Part shown: piece by piece, positions 1 to 7,298 of the stretch | Layout: the number at the start of each line of letters is the position of its first letter | Numbering within the stretch: position 1 is the stretch's first letter | Assembly: GCA_022510925.1 (NCBI GenBank) | Contig: JAFLSO010000002.1 | Span: forward strand, 62,001-126,000 | DNA from: Treponema sp. | Lineage (GTDB): Bacteria; Spirochaetota; Spirochaetia; Treponematales; Treponemataceae | Direction: 5' to 3' | DNA length: 64,000 nucleotides | Notes under the pieces: model-generated | Database searches by the model: none | Seen by the model: the letters and a program-made list of their open reading frames with translations, nothing else | Told to the model about the DNA's origin: nothing | Translations under genes and position numbers: made by a program

Positions 1-776
1 CCGGCTGGAATGTACGCCGCGGTGAAATCTCTGGCGGACTTCAAGTATTCCTGCGGAACGGAGAGCCTTATCCCGCCCTCGTCTTTTTCCGAGAGCTCAG
101 AAAGATAGCTGAACACGGGGGAGTCCATGAAAGGCCCCATCTCATCCGGTGTGAAAGAGAGAGTGAGGACGGGGAAAGTTCCGCCCTTAACCGCCTTGGT
201 CACGCGCGTCTCCCAGTCAGCTCCGCTCTCACCCTCCGCGGGCTTAAGGTCATTGAAAACAGGGAGGATTTTTATGGACTTACCCAGCTCGCTCGCAATC
301 AGCGGAAGATACGTGCGCTTTGATGAGGAGATGAGCGAGCCGCTTAAATGCACGTACTCTATGCCGCAGGAATGGATGGTGGACACAAGGGACGAGTCCC
401 ATACGCTTGCGAACAGGGACATGCCGCGCGGTCTTTTTCCTGTCATGGACCTTACAGCGGCGTTCATCTTCTCTATCTGCCCGCTACGGTCCGACGGGAA
501 AAGAAGCGGGAAAATCGGAGAGTAATAGCCTCCTCCCAGAATCTCCACCTGCGCCCTGCCGGTAAGATGGCTCAGAAGCTGCAGGACCTCGGGATGGGAG
601 TCAGAGAAAAATTCCAGCTGGCTTCCGCTGAACCCGAGCGTCATTTTGAATTTGGGATGAGCGTACAGGAACGATAGCAGAGGCTTGATGGCTTTCTGAT
701 AGCACTGCTCAAAATCCGCACCGGAAGAGAAAGTGGAATATTCTGAAGAAAGCTCAAGACAAACACTCAGGACCAT
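1..776 (-). CDS. GH57-like glycoside hydrolase family protein, partial (3' end outside window)
   Basis: The N-terminal 258 or so residues are visible and the gene continues past the left edge. ATG at 776 lies four bases after the rnfB stop, so it is the last visible gene of the Rnf operon. The fold signature is of glycoside hydrolase family 57 (4-alpha-glucanotransferase / alpha-amylase type): LGFSGSQLEFF around residue 47 matches the family's SG-x-LLE strand, and QVEILGGGYYSPIFPL around residue 76 matches the second conserved motif. Two key motifs look lost. The N-terminal HQP is absent, and the segment matching LTERVW, which holds the catalytic Glu in characterised members, reads LFASVW (residues 123-128). 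It may therefore be a non-catalytic glycan-binding relative. The second catalytic residue is outside the window. Confidence 0.72.
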   Translation of the reverse strand, partial: MVLSVCLELSSEYSTFSSGADFEQCYQKAIKPLLSFLYAHPKFKMTLGFSGSQLEFFSDSHPEVLQLLSHLTGRAQVEILGGGYYSPIFPLLFPSDRSGQIEKMNAAVRSMTGKRPRGMSLFASVWDSSLVSTIHSCGIEYVHLSGSLISSSKRTYLPLIASELGKSIKILPVFNDLKPAEGESGADWETRVTKAVKGGTFPVLTLSFTPDEMGPFMDSPVFSYLSELSEKDEGGIRLSVPQEYLKSARDFTAAYIPA

Positions 777-780
777 GACC

Positions 781-1383
781 TTACTTTCCTGTCAGTATTT
801 TATAGAAATTCTCCCAGAATTGAAAGTGCCTCTGGTCGGGGAACGGCGTCTCCCGGGTCTTGTGGCACTCGGAGCACGGCGCTGTCTCTCCCTGGGGAAC
901 CGCGCACTGGGCGCACTCTTTTATGTCGGCCGGAACAAGCTTTATGAGATGCTTTGGGCACGCCTCCACGCACAATCCGCAGCCGTTGCATATTCTTGTT
1001 ATCACGGCGGTGCCGTCCGAAATCTCTATGGCGTTCCTGGGGCATGAGAAAGTGCACGTGCCGAATCCAAGGCAGCCGTAGGAGCATCCATATTCCTCGC
1101 CGTAGATGTTGTCGAACATGGTGCAGTCGCGCGCGCCGGTGTACTTAAAGCGCCTCCCGTCAAGAATGCGCTCCGGGGAGCACATGACGATTGCCCTGCG
1201 GCTTATGGATGCCTGTAAGCCTTCCTCTGCACAAGCGGAGGAAGAATCCTCCGTGGAAAAGAGAGGCTCCGACAAATCGACCTGCTGGGCGCTCAACGAA
1301 GGATAAAATATTCTCAGCACAAAAATCAGGACCGCCGCCGTCACCATAATGAACAGAAGCGAGAAAAGGATTGCCGCGACCAT
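781..1383 (-). CDS. rnfB: Rnf complex subunit B-like iron-sulfur protein, shortened
   Basis: RnfB normally takes electrons from ferredoxin and passes them into the membrane part of the Rnf complex. This 200-residue protein has one N-terminal membrane helix (residues 3-26) and a ferredoxin-like core with CSYGCLGFGTC (C100, C104, C110, then C114-P) and CNGCGLCVEACP (C132, C135, C138, C142), enough for two [4Fe-4S] clusters. It is shorter than most RnfB proteins. The usual first Fe-S domain after the helix (C-G-x-C-G-x-x-x-C) is missing, and the last ferredoxin repeat is reduced to CAQC...CSEC (from C157). Its ATG shares one base with the rnfA stop (TGATG), so translation is coupled. Confidence 0.85.
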   Translation of the reverse strand: MVAAILFSLLFIMVTAAVLIFVLRIFYPSLSAQQVDLSEPLFSTEDSSSACAEEGLQASISRRAIVMCSPERILDGRRFKYTGARDCTMFDNIYGEEYGCSYGCLGFGTCTFSCPRNAIEISDGTAVITRICNGCGLCVEACPKHLIKLVPADIKECAQCAVPQGETAPCSECHKTRETPFPDQRHFQFWENFYKILTGK

Positions 1384-1946
1384 CAGAATTCTCCTCCCGC
1401 ATTAAGCCATGTCACGTTCCATATTGAGAGAAGGAAAATTATCACGGCTATGCTCATAAAAATAAGGCATGTGTTCTCGAATTCCCTTTTGGGATGGAAC
1501 ACCTCTATGCATTTCCCCACGCACATGAATACCGGCACATAGATGAAGAAAATCAGCACGAACGCGCACGAGTTAAGGACGCATTCCGCCAGGGAGCAGC
1601 TCTCCGCCAGCGCAAGGAAAACGAAGAGTATGGATATTCCGAATTCTGACGTGCTCACTTTGGCGGTTATGCGTATTATGGCCTCTATGAACACGGAGAG
1701 AGTCGTGTAAATCAGTACCGCCACGAACGGATAAAGCTCCGCTAGGTCCGCGGGAAGAAGCAGGAACGTGACCAGCAGATATGACAGCACCGACGTGCAT
1801 GTGACGGTTATCAGAATCTTTATGGCGGAAAGAATAAGGTGGCTGGGGCTCCTGCTTATTACGACCGCGCGGTTAAGGCCTATGCCGTAAACCATGACCA
1901 CGGAGGAATATATCAGGTAGCAGGCAAGATTACTGAGCGTCATCAT
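1383..1946 (-). CDS. rnfA: Rnf complex subunit A-like membrane protein
   Basis: A 187-residue, very hydrophobic protein with about six helices, close to the usual RnfA length. RnfA and RnfE form a pseudo-symmetric pair that in studied complexes holds a [2Fe-2S] cluster between them in the membrane with one cysteine from each half-motif. Here the first half-motif, normally Gly-Leu-Cys-Pro, reads GLNRAV (Asn25 at the cysteine position). The second reads AESCSLAEC (C117, C122), so a cysteine remains. The gene overlaps rnfE by 17 bp and shares one base with rnfB. Start at the first of two ATG codons, with GGAGAAG a few bases upstream. Identity rests on position and topology as much as on sequence. 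Confidence 0.78.
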   Translation of the reverse strand: MMTLSNLACYLIYSSVVMVYGIGLNRAVVISRSPSHLILSAIKILITVTCTSVLSYLLVTFLLLPADLAELYPFVAVLIYTTLSVFIEAIIRITAKVSTSEFGISILFVFLALAESCSLAECVLNSCAFVLIFFIYVPVFMCVGKCIEVFHPKREFENTCLIFMSIAVIIFLLSIWNVTWLNAGGEF

Positions 1947-2550
1947 AAATCTTCTCCGTGATTTTTATTTTGCGCGTGATGAAGAACATAAGGAGCGCCA
2001 GTGCGGAGCACATGATGAGAGCGCCCGGAACTGAGGCCCACAGCACGCCCAGGAATGACAGCGCCCAGTCCTTGAATATCACAATCTCGCTGATTCCGCC
2101 GCGCACAGGGAAAGTAAAAGTACCGTAACCGAAAATGTCCCTGAAAAGGAACACGAACGCCATGAATCCTGAGAATTTTGCGCTCTGAGTCATGTTGCTT
2201 CTGAGTTCGGGGAGCAGCGCGTCAGTTTTCCTGCGGCTGAGGCTTCCCAGAAAGAACGCCGACACTGCCGGCATGTAAATCTGGAATCCCAGAGTAAGGG
2301 ATGCCAGCGGCGAGAGAAGCGTGACCCACTGCTTTATGATTATGCTCAAGGAGATAAGGAACACCACCAGAAGCGCATCCTTAAGGTCCTCCAGGCGGAG
2401 GATGTCCACAAGCCGGCAGAAGCATGTGCCCGCCAGCACAAGCAGGTTAAGCGCCGCTATAAGTATGATGCCGTATGCGAAGCGCCCGGGAACAGGCACC
2501 AGCAGCGACAGCAATATGAAAATGTACTCATAAAGATATTTCTTTCTCAT
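1930..2550 (-). CDS. rnfE: Rnf complex subunit E-like membrane protein
   Basis: A 206-residue membrane protein with six predicted helices, the RnfE partner of RnfA. Both conserved membrane cysteines appear lost: the first half-motif, normally LGLCPLL, reads SLLVPVPG (residues 15-22), and the second, normally TNCIVVG, reads VSAFFLG (residues 96-102). The remaining cysteines (C43, C45, C176) are elsewhere. A segment with GYGTFTFP (residues 143-150) resembles the GNGTLF turn of RnfE. ATG overlaps the rnfG stop as ATGA. By these alignments the protein cannot ligate the RnfA/RnfE cluster. Confidence 0.75.
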   Translation of the reverse strand: MRKKYLYEYIFILLSLLVPVPGRFAYGIILIAALNLLVLAGTCFCRLVDILRLEDLKDALLVVFLISLSIIIKQWVTLLSPLASLTLGFQIYMPAVSAFFLGSLSRRKTDALLPELRSNMTQSAKFSGFMAFVFLFRDIFGYGTFTFPVRGGISEIVIFKDWALSFLGVLWASVPGALIMCSALALLMFFITRKIKITEKIYDDAQ

Positions 2551-3026
2551 TTTTTATTCACCTTGGACAGCATCACGGGGATTTTTCTCTGCCAGTAATA
2601 AATCTGCGATGCCCTACTGTTATCCTCCATATGACGGACTGACACTCCGTGCAGGTCCGCGAAGCCTTTGAACACAGCCAAGCCGCTCTCATTCCCGCAC
2701 ACGAACACGGCGGGCACAGGACCGTACAGAGTGGTCACGCGCGCTATGACGGCATGGAGACTTTCGCCCGTGGATTTGCTCTGTATGCTGTAGGCGGCGC
2801 AGCTGGTGGAGACCGGGGATGACAGCAGCTCGAAGTCACCCACAATGAACTCGCCGGGGTCCGACATCTCAAGCACCTGCTCCACCTCTGCCCTGAGCCC
2901 GTTTCGCCACGAAGGACGCGATACCAGTATGAACAGCACCATCAGGCCGAACAGGACGCAGAGCATTCCTATGACTATACCGTACCTTATGAGCTCCTGC
3001 CTGTACTTTAAATCCATGCTAGGCAT
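2547..3026 (-). CDS. rnfG: Rnf complex subunit G-like protein lacking the flavin attachment motif
   Basis: A 159-residue protein with one N-terminal membrane helix (about residues 14-36) and an outer domain, placed between rnfD and rnfE as rnfG normally is. RnfG carries a covalently bound FMN on the Thr of a D-x-x-S-G-A-T motif. No SGAT or similar sequence is present, and the protein is shorter than usual. Identity depends mainly on operon position and topology, so a replacement protein cannot be ruled out. Start at 3026 is supported by AGGAGG six bases upstream; it overlaps the rnfD end by 8 bp. Confidence 0.62.
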   Translation of the reverse strand: MPSMDLKYRQELIRYGIVIGMLCVLFGLMVLFILVSRPSWRNGLRAEVEQVLEMSDPGEFIVGDFELLSSPVSTSCAAYSIQSKSTGESLHAVIARVTTLYGPVPAVFVCGNESGLAVFKGFADLHGVSVRHMEDNSRASQIYYWQRKIPVMLSKVNKK

Positions 3027-4083
3027 TCTCCACCTCCTGCAGGAGCCTCAGGCGCGGAAGAAGGACGCCCTCCACCCTGCGGCGCACCTGCCTGTCCTCC
3101 AGAGTCTGTATCATCGTGCAGAAAAGATTCATAAGAAGCACGCAGTACGCGTACCCCACGGGAGACGTTCCAGCACCCATCACGAAGAACGCGGCTATTC
3201 CCGCGATTATGCCGTAGACCGCTTTTCCCCACCTGGTAGCGGGAGTTGTGCCGTACCACTGCAGCAGGAACAGTGTCCCGAACAGAGTTCCGCCCGTAAG
3301 AAGAGCCAGCAGCATGTCGCCCTGAAAGAACGCGCCGCCTGCCAGCGCAGGTCCGAACACATGCACCAGTGAAAGGTATACGGCCACGAACAGAAGCGGC
3401 ACCACGGCCTCCACTATTCCAAGCGACACGAGCAGTATTGAGGAAAGCAGCGTTATCAGGTTGAAGCGGAACGCGGGAATAACGGAGCCGGTGTCCCAGA
3501 ACAAGGAAACATAGCCGTCAGGGATTACGATGCCGAAAATTTTAAAGACCGTCCTGTTCAGGAAAGCTGTCACGGAATGATCCGCATGGACCAGAGGCAC
3601 GCTTCCGCTCTGAATCAGAAAATGCGCCGGGTTACGGCTCAGAAGGTCCTGCCGGCTTATGAGGAATCCCGGGAACGCGGATGAATTGAGGAAATACGCC
3701 ACCACCACGCACAGCGCCACGGGATTTATCCAGGAGCGGGAGAATCCGCCGAAAGCGTACTTTCCCAGCAGGAACGTGCACAGCACCACAAAGAACGCGC
3801 CCGCCACAGGATACGATGAGGGAAGCAGGAGCCCCGCCATGGCGCCCTGCACCAGCGCGATTATCCATGACTCAAAAAAAGATTTCCTTAGGAAATGATA
3901 GATTCCCTCCGCGCACAGCGACGCGCACACGGCCGCGAAAAATATTATTACGGACTGGAAGCTCCCTGTCAGGAACAGCATCAGAAGCTGGACCATGAGC
4001 AGCGCGCACATAAAAAACGCGGAGAAGCCCACTGAAGGCACTATGTATGTGAACGGATGCAGGGATATGGAATTCTTATTCAT
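3019..4083 (-). CDS. rnfD: Rnf complex subunit D-like membrane protein
   Basis: A 354-residue membrane protein of the NqrB/RnfD family with about ten helices. LLLPSSYP, GKYAFGGFSRSWINP and WDTGSVIP are family-like landmarks (compare LPP...P, GGLGxNxFNPA and the GSIGE region). The segment that should hold the covalent FMN site (D-x-x-S-G-A-T-P-L) reads ADHSVTAFLN, keeping Asp, Ser and Leu in place but not SGAT, so flavinylation looks impossible. It overlaps rnfC by 8 bp and rnfG by 8 bp. Confidence 0.8.
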   Translation of the reverse strand: MNKNSISLHPFTYIVPSVGFSAFFMCALLMVQLLMLFLTGSFQSVIIFFAAVCASLCAEGIYHFLRKSFFESWIIALVQGAMAGLLLPSSYPVAGAFFVVLCTFLLGKYAFGGFSRSWINPVALCVVVAYFLNSSAFPGFLISRQDLLSRNPAHFLIQSGSVPLVHADHSVTAFLNRTVFKIFGIVIPDGYVSLFWDTGSVIPAFRFNLITLLSSILLVSLGIVEAVVPLLFVAVYLSLVHVFGPALAGGAFFQGDMLLALLTGGTLFGTLFLLQWYGTTPATRWGKAVYGIIAGIAAFFVMGAGTSPVGYAYCVLLMNLFCTMIQTLEDRQVRRRVEGVLLPRLRLLQEVENA

Positions 4084-5377
4084 CGCTTGCGCTCCTTAGA
4101 AGTGAGATTGTCTGGCTCAGCGGAAGCCGGGCGGGACACACGCTGTTGCATAAGGCACAGAACGAGCATAAGTCCGCCGTGGCAAGGAGCTCAGGTCCCG
4201 GGGATTTTCCGCCGGTCCTGTGCAGGAACATAAGGTCCGGGTAAAGGCCCTCCGGGCAGATTGTCCTGCACCGCACGCACCTTATGCAGGCGCTTATGCG
4301 GGAGTCCATGAATTCCGCCACCGGCACGAACGACACCGACTTCACGTATTTTGTAACCGGCGTGGCCAGATCGCTTATGGCGGTGCCGCATATTATTCCG
4401 TTTACTATGATTTTCCCCGGCCGCTTTTTAAACCCGCCGCACTGCGTGACAAGGTTCTCTATGGGAGTCCCGAGCCTTACCCTGAACAGCGCCGCTGAGC
4501 GCAGGCAGTTTCCCGTAACGTGCACGAACTGCTCCAGGCACGGCTTCCCGAACACCACTGCCTCATATGCGGCCACGGAGGTCCCGGGGTCCACGAAGAC
4601 GCTGTTGTGGTTGACTTTGGCGAACATCTGGTTTGATAAATTCCTGGAATTCTCCCTGATTGTGTTTATGAGGTTCTGTTTGTATCCTGCCGGGTAACGG
4701 GAGTTGTCGGCGCTTATGCATACATACGGCAGGTCCAGGAAATTCTTCGCGGCGGTGTCTATGTCAAGGCTCTCCTTGGCTGGACAGACAAATATCACGC
4801 CGTCCGCGCTCATGGACTTGGCGATTATGTACGCGCCCTGCACCACCTCCTTTGTCATCGCCCTGGCCACAAAAGAGTCCGTGGAGCGGCTGGGGTCCTC
4901 GTCGAACATGCGGACCACAAGGAATCCTCCGTCGCCTGAGCGACGCCTCTCCAGTGATTTTGAGAGTGAGACGGGCTCACCGAATGTGTTTATGACGCCT
5001 TTCTCTAGGAAAACCGATTTCAGCTGCCCGGGGGTCTTGTCCTTCCATGAATTCTCCCGAAGGGGCTTTCCCAGAAACGAGAAGCTTCCCGACAGCCTTA
5101 TCCTCACCGCCTTTCCCACATGGCCGTCCGGCAGGGGGCACGTAACGAGCGAGTCCACCGTGCCGGGAATGGATGAGTGCAGGAGCAGGCCGGATTTTTT
5201 AGCGCACTCGCCCACAGTCTGCCCCTCGCTCACTGAATCGCCCTGCCTTATGATGCACGTGATGTCCGAGTCCTTGCTGTGATTAAGTGGCTGCACCACA
5301 TATTTGGGCAGGAACGAGCGGACCGATGCTGTGAACGGCCTCAGCTCCTCCTGGACAAAATTACTTACTGTTCTCAT
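4076..5377 (-). CDS. rnfC: Rnf complex subunit C-like iron-sulfur protein without the NADH/FMN loop
   Basis: RnfC is the soluble subunit that normally reacts with NAD(H) through FMN. The barrel-sandwich start, the central Rossmann-like part and the C-terminal ferredoxin domain are all recognisable. Two full cluster motifs remain: CIRCVRCRTICP and CSFCALCNSVCP. The glycine-rich nucleotide/FMN loop (G-x-G-G-A-G-F-P-T) is replaced by GVINTFGEPVSLS, and the acidic stretch that follows is also altered. Start chosen at ATG 5377, preceded by GGTGG; ATG 5398 is possible and would lengthen the overlap with the upstream gene from 17 to 38 bp. It is the first Rnf gene of the operon. Confidence 0.83.
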   Translation of the reverse strand: MRTVSNFVQEELRPFTASVRSFLPKYVVQPLNHSKDSDITCIIRQGDSVSEGQTVGECAKKSGLLLHSSIPGTVDSLVTCPLPDGHVGKAVRIRLSGSFSFLGKPLRENSWKDKTPGQLKSVFLEKGVINTFGEPVSLSKSLERRRSGDGGFLVVRMFDEDPSRSTDSFVARAMTKEVVQGAYIIAKSMSADGVIFVCPAKESLDIDTAAKNFLDLPYVCISADNSRYPAGYKQNLINTIRENSRNLSNQMFAKVNHNSVFVDPGTSVAAYEAVVFGKPCLEQFVHVTGNCLRSAALFRVRLGTPIENLVTQCGGFKKRPGKIIVNGIICGTAISDLATPVTKYVKSVSFVPVAEFMDSRISACIRCVRCRTICPEGLYPDLMFLHRTGGKSPGPELLATADLCSFCALCNSVCPARLPLSQTISLLRSASDE

Positions 5378-6260
5378 ATCCACCACGTCCAAAAACATAA
5401 TAATACGCGCACAGCGCCGCCGGAAGAAGCACGGACAGAATCATAAGGACAAGCGCCCATGAGTCAGCCCGCATCCTAACCGCGCCGCGCCTGCTGTACG
5501 CCACATGAAGTCCGCGCCCCTGCCTCTGCATAAGCTTCTCTATGGCAGGATAATCCAGCGCCGAAATCTGCCGCTCCGCCTGCGCGCGGAACGACTCATT
5601 ATATTGCAAAATCAAAGATTGTGAAACACTTATGCCGCCCGGTCCGTTCTCATAGCGCTCAAAAAGCAGCGTCTCGCCCTCCTCCGCGAGCCTGTGCTCC
5701 TCCCTGTAGTTCAGGCTCCTGTACGGGAACGTGCCGGCTTCCCACAGCCACTGAAAGTAGTCCTCCAGGACGGGAAGCTCCTCACCCGCCGTCAGTCCCG
5801 CGTTCCTGGAGGAGACAGGACAAGGCAGCGATATCTGGCTTACGTATGATGACTTATTGAGCCTTGCCGAGAACAGGAACAGCAGAAGAAGCAGGGCCAT
5901 GAGGCCGGACGCATACTGCAAAAGACTTATGTTTCCCTGATGCACAAGGCTTATGCTTCTGGCGGGGATTATGCTCACGAACGTGAACGAGCCCCCGGAG
6001 TCCTTGCAGGACTGCCGCTCATGCAGAAGAATCAGCGAGCATGCGGATGAGGCGGACGCAAGGATGACCAGCACCGCGCTCCGCCATGAGTAGGCCGCGC
6101 CCAGGACAATGCTTCCCGCCGCAAGGGAAACTGCATAGGGATTTTTAATCAGGGCGTGCAGGGCGTCTCTCCTGAGCCACAGGCGCTCTGATATAAACAC
6201 GCAGACCATGGCAAGAACGCACGACGACGCCACCGGATAGAACGGAAGCGAGACTGTCAT
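5361..6260 (-). CDS. unknown membrane protein, coupled to rnfC
   Basis: Not recognised. About 299 residues. The N-terminal half has four to five hydrophobic segments; residues around 150-265 form a charged soluble part (with DYFQWLWEAG and RYENGPGG), and a final helix near the C-terminus (ALVLMILSVLLPAALCAYYY) is followed by a short tail. ATG 6260 overlaps the stop of the previous gene as ATGA, and its own end overlaps rnfC. That placement makes a role with the Rnf proteins plausible, but no motif indicates one. Confidence 0.7.
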   Translation of the reverse strand: MTVSLPFYPVASSCVLAMVCVFISERLWLRRDALHALIKNPYAVSLAAGSIVLGAAYSWRSAVLVILASASSACSLILLHERQSCKDSGGSFTFVSIIPARSISLVHQGNISLLQYASGLMALLLLLFLFSARLNKSSYVSQISLPCPVSSRNAGLTAGEELPVLEDYFQWLWEAGTFPYRSLNYREEHRLAEEGETLLFERYENGPGGISVSQSLILQYNESFRAQAERQISALDYPAIEKLMQRQGRGLHVAYSRRGAVRMRADSWALVLMILSVLLPAALCAYYYVFGRGGYENSK

Positions 6261-6775
6261 GAGGGGGAAAACACGGCGCAGATAAGGAATACTTTCTTGT
6301 GCGTGGAGAACACAAGCAGCGCCGCGAACACCGCGAACGAAAGCACTGCCACAATCCACGGGTAGCGCTGCCTTCCGTCCAGCGCGGCGGTGGCCCCACC
6401 GTCCTTTATGAGATAGCCCACGGCCTTTGCCGCGCGGGCCATGTCCTTCTTCGGAATGTAGTACAGCTCGTAGCGGGAGTCCCTGTCAAAAAAGTAAGAC
6501 AGCCTGGAGCTTAGGTACTGGCTTCCCAGAGCGCTCTCGGGAGGTATTATGTCAGCGGAGAAAGGCGCGCGCTGAAGGCTCAGGCTTATCACGTCCGTAC
6601 AGCCGCTTCTGCGCAGGGCATCCAGGACAGTGCTCTCCGGCAGGGAGCGGTCCGCATAGAGCACTGAGTATCCGCTCCAGATGCGCGTTACGGGCACTGT
6701 GCGGAGCAGCCCCAGGGCAAGCAGGTTCATGAGAATCACAAGTATGCATATAATCGTGACGCGTTTGGGTTTCAT
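6257..6775 (-). CDS. unknown membrane-anchored protein upstream of the Rnf genes
   Basis: Not recognised. 172 residues from ATG 6775, one base after the DUF212 stop. There is one N-terminal membrane helix (about residues 5-24), a soluble segment of about 100 residues with paired acidic and aromatic positions, and one or two helices at the C-terminus (YPWIVAVLSFAVFAALLVF). The topology suggests a domain outside the membrane held at both ends. It overlaps the next gene as ATGA. Confidence 0.68.
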   Translation of the reverse strand: MKPKRVTIICILVILMNLLALGLLRTVPVTRIWSGYSVLYADRSLPESTVLDALRRSGCTDVISLSLQRAPFSADIIPPESALGSQYLSSRLSYFFDRDSRYELYYIPKKDMARAAKAVGYLIKDGGATAALDGRQRYPWIVAVLSFAVFAALLVFSTHKKVFLICAVFSPS

Positions 6776-6776
6776 C

Positions 6777-7253
6777 TTAGAGGATATTGAACGCCAGCCC
6801 CACAAAAAGTCCCAGGAGGGCGCCAATGAAAACCTCAGGCCCGGAATGCCCCTGCACCTCCTTTATGGGGTTGAAATCCAGAATCTCCTTGTCCGCCAGC
6901 GATTTTCCCACTATGTTGAGCGTGCGTGCCTGCACCCCGCTTGCGCGCCGCACTCCCAGGGCATCGCGCACCGTCACCATAAGAAAAGCCAGGGAGAGCA
7001 TGAACACATCGCTGGACACGCCGGAGCTGAATCCTATGCCGGTGGTAAGGCTCGTGACAAGCGCCGTGTGGCTGGAGGGCATGCCGCCTGTCCTCCAGAA
7101 AAGAAGCTCCAGGAGCTCCCTTACGCTGTGAACTTTGCGGGAGAAAAGCTTTATGAGTGTTTTTATGAACTGTGCTGAGAGCCAGCTGAAAATACAAGAA
7201 AGAAAAATGGGATTTGCTATGACCGAGAGAATCTGTTCCTTAACATTTTCCAT
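6777..7253 (-). CDS. DUF212 / divergent PAP2-family membrane protein
   Basis: 158 residues with four hydrophobic segments. The diagnostic GGMPSSHTALVTSL (residues about 56-69) and VTVRDALGVRRASGVQA match the DUF212 family, related to acid phosphatase/vanadium haloperoxidase-type PAP2 proteins. The C-terminal GHSGPEVFIGALLG is also typical. The substrate is not known; membrane lipid phosphate is a family-based guess. It is the first gene of the operon that leads into rnf. No Shine-Dalgarno sequence is visible; a -10 box lies six bases before the ATG. Confidence 0.85.
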   Translation of the reverse strand: MENVKEQILSVIANPIFLSCIFSWLSAQFIKTLIKLFSRKVHSVRELLELLFWRTGGMPSSHTALVTSLTTGIGFSSGVSSDVFMLSLAFLMVTVRDALGVRRASGVQARTLNIVGKSLADKEILDFNPIKEVQGHSGPEVFIGALLGLFVGLAFNIL

Positions 7254-7259
7254 GGGGAG

Positions 7260-7292
7260 AGTATAGCACAGTATTTTCTTTTGTTCTATAAT
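7260..7292. promoter_or_regulatory. overlapping divergent promoters with start codons at the transcription starts
   Basis: The 45 bp between ATG 7253 (minus) and ATG 7299 (plus) carry TATACT on the minus strand (7265-7260) and TATAAT on the plus strand (7287-7292). Each -10 box ends six bases before its start codon. The -35 positions at 17-bp spacing are weak: TAGAAC (7288-7283, minus) and TAGCAC (7264-7269, plus). The -35 of each promoter overlaps the -10 of the other, so the two should compete for polymerase. Both mRNAs should be leaderless. Confidence 0.6.
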
Positions 7293-7298
7293 CCTCGC

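Noticed and set aside
127..525. 132-codon plus-strand frame at the left end
   Set aside because: Antisense to the GH57-like gene, whose reading frame is continuous and shows family motifs.
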